This document shows positions 15,778 to 18,753 of a DNA stretch of 18,753 nucleotides, in pieces. Numbering within the stretch: position 1 is the stretch's first letter; each line of letters opens with the position of its first letter. The DNA lies in NCBI GenBank assembly GCA_023389535.1, contig JAEWEH010000058.1, positions 1 through 18,753 of the forward strand, written 5' to 3'. The translations under genes were made by a program, and so were the position numbers. A model generated the notes under the pieces. That model had not been told where the DNA came from and ran no database searches. It was given only the letters and a program-made list of their open reading frames with translations. The DNA comes from Pseudomonadota bacterium. Its GTDB lineage: Bacteria; Pseudomonadota; Gammaproteobacteria; Burkholderiales; Burkholderiaceae_B.

Positions 15778-15836
15778 GTCTTCCGTATCGGTAACCCAGG
15801 CACGATGGCCACCGGGCATGGCCAAATATGGAAGAC
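15778..15836. promoter_or_regulatory. Nested inverted repeats covering the ribosome binding site of the paiB-like gene
   Basis: Outer arms GTCTTCC (15778-15784) and GGAAGAC (15830-15836) are perfect over 7 bp and continue as TAT (15786-15788) with ATA (15826-15828) after one mismatch. Inside is TGGCCA-7-TGGCCA (15806-15824). On the coding (minus) strand the GGAAG ribosome binding site is one of the outer arms, so it could be hidden by pairing with the upstream arm. Alternatively the dyad is an operator; a TATAGT lies right at the far side (15835-15840). Confidence 0.4.
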
Positions 15837-15846
15837 TATACACGTT

Positions 15847-16107
15847 TCAGGCTTCTTTCATGGCCTCCAGTTCGAAGCCGCCGTCGTTCAGTTCCGCCAT
15901 GGTGAAACGCCCGCGTGCGCCGTTGCTGATGCATTCGCACAAGTAGGCTACCGCCGCTGAACACTGGTACTGGATGATTTCCAGCGGTACAAAAATCCTG
16001 TCATCCGACCCCAGAAAAAGTTCACACCCATCGTCTTTTTCAAGGTAGGCTGTGATTTTCCCACCGGCGGCCTTATTTAGCTGCTGAGCAAACTTACTGT
16101 ATTCCAC
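15847..16107 (-). CDS. Small protein of unknown function (86 aa, GTG start)
   Basis: I do not recognise this family. The 86-residue product is soluble and acidic with a mixed pattern and no signal peptide or membrane segment. It includes the segments KITAYLEKDDGCELFLG, RIFVPLEIIQYQCSAAVAYL and CECISNGARGRFTMAELNDG. The GTG has AAGGT about 8 nt upstream, which supports translation. It is on the same strand as the paiB-like gene and ends 70 bp before it, so the two may be cotranscribed. A perfect dyad lies 33-48 nt upstream of the start. Confidence 0.55.
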   Translation of the reverse strand: MEYSKFAQQLNKAAGGKITAYLEKDDGCELFLGSDDRIFVPLEIIQYQCSAAVAYLCECISNGARGRFTMAELNDGGFELEAMKEA

Positions 16108-16139
16108 CGTACTTACCTTTACTATTTTTACCAGATACA

Positions 16140-16155
16140 GTTCTGTGCGCAGAAC
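16140..16155. promoter_or_regulatory. GTTCTG-TGCG-CAGAAC dyad
   Basis: A perfect 6+6 inverted repeat with a 4-nt centre lies in the AT-richer 232-bp gap (16108-16339) between the small unknown gene and the PAS-LuxR gene. It resembles a LuxR-type or other dimer site, or a short hairpin. The same gap has CGCGATG (16259-16265) and CATCGCG (16291-16297) as a second, wider inverted pair nearer the regulator start. No clear promoter hexamers were identified. Confidence 0.35.
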
Positions 16156-16339
16156 AACGCCCTATACACATGATGGCATAGGTAGCGCAGAATACCAGGG
16201 AAAAACCAAGTTTTCCAGATATCCACGCCTCATAGTGATTAGTATTTTTAGACTAGTGCGCGATGCGATCCGATCCTATCGCGATCACACCATCGCGAAG
16301 TAAGCTTTTAGGGGGAATTCGCCCCGGGAGGCGACACAG

Positions 16340-17842
16340 ATGGCAAAAGAGACGACGGATTCCGGCAGCTATTGTCAGCAGCTGCAGGAAATCATCTCCG
16401 GGTCCAGTGAAGGCATTCTTTTGCTCCGGCCGGCGGAAGGATTGATGTGGGCTAACCAGGCCGCGCTTGACATGCACGGGGTACGCCGTCTTTCCGACCT
16501 TGGCGGCACCGCCGCGGGATATAGGCAAAAGTATGTGCTAGCCTATCGTAACAACCATGCACTGACCGCGCGACAGTATCCGATGGACCGAGTGTTGGCC
16601 GGTGAATCGTTTTCCGACGTCGTGGTGCAAATAACACGGCAGGGCGACGACGGTTTTTGCCGTTATCATGAACTGCGCGGCTTGCCGTTGGCAGATGACG
16701 CGGGCAAGTCCGGTATGGCGGCACTCATCATCCGGGACGTCACCGACAGTATTGAAGCGGAACAACGCTTCGAGCAAACCTTTGAAGCCAACCCCGCCCC
16801 GGCGCTGATCTGCCGGCTGTCGGATCTGCGGTTTGTCAAAGTGAATACCGGCTTTCAGAAAATGACGGCTTACCGCGCCAACGACATACTGGGGTGTTCC
16901 ATTTACGAGCTCGATATACTGGAAAACGCACATAACAGGGATGATGCCATCGCCCGCCTGAAGGAAGGCACGACGATCCCGCAGACCGAATCGCGTGTGC
17001 GGGTGGCCAACGGCGGAAGCAAGTGGGTGATTGTCGCCGGACAACCCATACAAATGGCTGATGAAGACTGCATGCTGTTTACCTTCATCGACATGGACGC
17101 CATGAAAAGGACCGAGAACGCGTTGCGCGAATCGGAAGAGCGCTTCTCTAAAGCTTTCAGGCTTGCACCGATGCCCATGATGGTCAGTTCATTGAAACCG
17201 GCTAGCATGCTGGATGTGAACGATGCGTTCCTACATACCTTGGCTTATACGCGAGACGATGTCGTCGGCCAGCCACTGGCCAAGCTGGACATGTGGCTCC
17301 ATGGCCAGGAATATCGGCAGCTGGACACCTTGCTGCGGCAAGCGGGCAGCGTGCGCGATTTCCCTCTGCAACTGCGTTGCCACGATGGCACCATCCTGGA
17401 TTGCCTGATGTCGTCGGAAGCCGTCACCATACATGAAGAGCAATGCGTACTGGGAGTTATCCAGGACATTACGGAACGCAAGCGGTCCGAAGTCGAACTC
17501 ATGAGCGCAATCGACAGCGTGCTGAAAGATGCATCGTGGTTCAGCCGGTCCATCATCGAAAAATTGGCGCAGTTGCGCCAGCCGCAAGGCGCTAATGCCG
17601 AATTCGGCCAGTTGGGCGACCTGACAGCGCGTGAACGGGAAGTGCTGGGATTGGTATGCCAAGGCTTGGGGGATCCCGAAATCGCTTCCACACTGAACGT
17701 ATCCCGCAATACTGTGCGCAATCACCTTGCCGCCATCTACAGCAAAGTCGGTGTCCATAAGCGCAGCGCCGTCATTGTCTGGGCGCGTGAGCGCGGCGTC
17801 GTGGCCTATGACAAGCCGCCCAGCCGCCGCAAAGGGTCCTGA
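16340..17842 (+). CDS. Three-PAS-domain LuxR-type transcriptional regulator
   Basis: 500 residues. Three PAS-like domains are visible at about 15-135, 141-258 and 264-380. The S-box endings are IIRDVTDSIEAEQRF, FTFIDMDAMKRTENA and VIQDITERKRSE. A helical linker (about 381-418) leads to a LuxR/GerE helix-turn-helix (about 426-485): LTAREREVLGLVCQGLGDPE, then SRNTVRNHLAAIYSKVGVHK. There is no histidine kinase, receiver or transmembrane segment, so the protein probably senses a small ligand or redox state in the cytoplasm and binds DNA directly. GGGAGG lies 8 nt before the ATG. The 3' end overlaps the convergent mtfA by 37 bp. Target genes are not obvious; the small unknown gene is the divergent neighbour. 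Confidence 0.85.
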   Translation: MAKETTDSGSYCQQLQEIISGSSEGILLLRPAEGLMWANQAALDMHGVRRLSDLGGTAAGYRQKYVLAYRNNHALTARQYPMDRVLAGESFSDVVVQITRQGDDGFCRYHELRGLPLADDAGKSGMAALIIRDVTDSIEAEQRFEQTFEANPAPALICRLSDLRFVKVNTGFQKMTAYRANDILGCSIYELDILENAHNRDDAIARLKEGTTIPQTESRVRVANGGSKWVIVAGQPIQMADEDCMLFTFIDMDAMKRTENALRESEERFSKAFRLAPMPMMVSSLKPASMLDVNDAFLHTLAYTRDDVVGQPLAKLDMWLHGQEYRQLDTLLRQAGSVRDFPLQLRCHDGTILDCLMSSEAVTIHEEQCVLGVIQDITERKRSEVELMSAIDSVLKDASWFSRSIIEKLAQLRQPQGANAEFGQLGDLTAREREVLGLVCQGLGDPEIASTLNVSRNTVRNHLAAIYSKVGVHKRSAVIVWARERGVVAYDKPPSRRKGS

Positions 17843-18660
17843 CGGTAGTATTGCTTCAATAAGCTGTGCCATTCAGGCAGCAGGCGAGCCAATGGTTCGG
17901 GGTGCACGAAGAAGGCCTCGGAACTGACGGCAAAAAACTCGGCCTCGTCGGTTGCCGCGTAGGGATCCAGCGGTAGCGCCTCGTACCAGGCTGCGGCCTC
18001 GTCGGATTCCGGATCGACATCGTGCGGTATGGCGGCTTCCACTGCGGTCAGTGCGTCGTTGAAGCGATTGAAGGAGGCCTCCAGCACCCGGCGCCATAAG
18101 CGCGGCGAGATGTCGCGATGCAAGGACAGATTCGGCGTGCCGTCCGCCTCGCTGCCGTAGAGATCCAGTTTGTGCGCGAATTCATGAATGACCACGTTCA
18201 TGCCCGGCTGCATGCCGCTGGCCGCATCCAGCCACGACAGGATCACCGGCCCGCCTTCCCAGGCTTCGCCCGATGCCTCCTGCACGTATTCATGGACCAC
18301 GCCGCTTTCATCGACATCGCTGCGCGGAATCAGAAAACCGCCGGGATACAGGATGATTTCGGTCCAGCCTTCATACAGGGCGGTATCCAGGTACAAGATG
18401 GGCAGCGCCGCCTGTATGGCAATGGACAGCATGATGTCGTCGGTGACTTCCAGGCCGTGGGCGCCGCTGAAAGTCTTGCTGGCCAGCAACCATGCGGCGC
18501 GCCTGCGCAAGTCTTCATCTTCCTGGGCCGACAGGCCAGCCAGGAACGCGTGGCGGGCTACGGCGGAACGCCACACCTGCGGGCTGATGAGATCGAGTTC
18601 GCGCGCCACCTTGCGCGGGGTGGCGCCACGCCCCGCCAGCCATCTGAACATGGTTTTCAT
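17806..18660 (-). CDS. mtfA: MtfA zinc peptidase
   Basis: About 284 residues. HEFAHKLD (HExxH zinc motif, about 159-166) and a downstream EFFAVSSEAFF (Glu about 248) supply the zinc ligands and general base of the MtfA family; E. coli MtfA has the same arrangement. GGPVILSWLD and the C-terminal YYRQDPLRRL are also family segments. E. coli MtfA binds and inactivates the glucose-system repressor Mlc and has peptidase activity; whether Mlc exists here is unknown. The frame extends to a TTG at 18666. The ATG ending at 18660 is preferred but has only AAGG at about 12 nt, so the start is not certain. An inverted repeat lies just upstream. The 3' end overlaps the PAS-LuxR gene by 37 bp. Confidence 0.88.
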   Translation of the reverse strand: MKTMFRWLAGRGATPRKVARELDLISPQVWRSAVARHAFLAGLSAQEDEDLRRRAAWLLASKTFSGAHGLEVTDDIMLSIAIQAALPILYLDTALYEGWTEIILYPGGFLIPRSDVDESGVVHEYVQEASGEAWEGGPVILSWLDAASGMQPGMNVVIHEFAHKLDLYGSEADGTPNLSLHRDISPRLWRRVLEASFNRFNDALTAVEAAIPHDVDPESDEAAAWYEALPLDPYAATDEAEFFAVSSEAFFVHPEPLARLLPEWHSLLKQYYRQDPLRRLGGLS

Positions 18661-18674
18661 CCACAAAATGCCTT

Positions 18675-18700
18675 GTCCGATTTTCGCATAAGAATCGGAC
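18675..18700. promoter_or_regulatory. GTCCGATT / AATCGGAC inverted repeat upstream of mtfA
   Basis: Perfect 8-bp arms (18675-18682 and 18693-18700) with a 10-nt centre, 15-40 nt upstream of the mtfA start. It could be an operator or a 5'-leader hairpin. There is no T-tract, so it does not look like a terminator. Confidence 0.4.
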
Positions 18701-18718
18701 GGAAGGCGAACTGCCGGC

Positions 18719-18748
18719 GATAGCTGCCTACGCGGCGTTCACCTGCGG
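18719..18748 (-). other. Sequence with a core resembling a type I-F CRISPR repeat (single, degenerate)
   Basis: AGCTGCCTACGCGGC (18722-18736, plus strand) matches the central part of type I-F repeats as I remember them (minus-strand form GCCGYGTAGGCAGCT). The outer bases do not match well, and only one copy fits before the window ends. No cas genes are present in the window. This is reported as a resemblance only. Confidence 0.12.
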
Positions 18749-18753
18749 AGGAT

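Overview
The window (about 18.75 kb, GC-rich, densely packed, mostly strong Shine-Dalgarno sites) looks like the chromosome of a betaproteobacterium, most likely Alcaligenaceae (Bordetella / Achromobacter / Pusillimonas type). That assignment is an inference from the Bug/TctC solute receptor, the mix of small catabolic operons each with its own TetR, IclR or LuxR-type regulator, and the MtfA and PaiB homologues. No rRNA, tRNA, phage genes or CRISPR array were seen.

Layout. (1) 1-3056, plus strand: a tightly overlapping operon entering from the left edge, with the C-terminal part of an AstE/AspA-type deacylase, an Ldh_2-family 2-hydroxyacid dehydrogenase, and a split UxaA-family lyase whose large and small subunits look more like sulfolactate sulfo-lyase (SuyB/SuyA) than altronate dehydratase. 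(2) 3102-9830, minus strand: an uptake-and-activation operon. Read in transcription order it holds an ABC ATPase, a 266-bp palindromic insertion (MITE-like), a periplasmic polyamine-type binding protein, two permeases, a crotonase-fold protein and a CaiC-like acyl-CoA ligase. A TetR regulator (9979-10740) is divergent, and a cluster of overlapping dyads lies in the shared promoter region. (3) 10735-14193, minus strand: a Bug/TctC receptor followed by two paralogous alpha/beta hydrolases of the 2,6-dihydroxypseudooxynicotine-hydrolase type, with a divergent IclR regulator (14380-15177, TTG start). (4) 15153-18660: a PaiB-like FMN-binding protein, a small unknown gene, a three-PAS LuxR-type regulator and the MtfA peptidase.

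How the genes may work together. Operon 2 is a plausible import/CoA-activation/hydration route for an organic acid. Operon 3 is a plausible capture/C-C or ester hydrolysis route. Operon 1 may deacylate a substrate, interconvert 2-hydroxy and 2-oxo acids, and eliminate a beta substituent. The substrates are not determinable from sequence alone.

The most unusual items are the MITE-like element, which can be folded on paper into a cloverleaf-like four-way junction and sits inside the ABC operon; the deacylase + dehydrogenase + SuyAB-like combination; the crotonase lacking one of the two usual catalytic glutamates; and the dyad that overlaps the ribosome binding site of the paiB-like gene.
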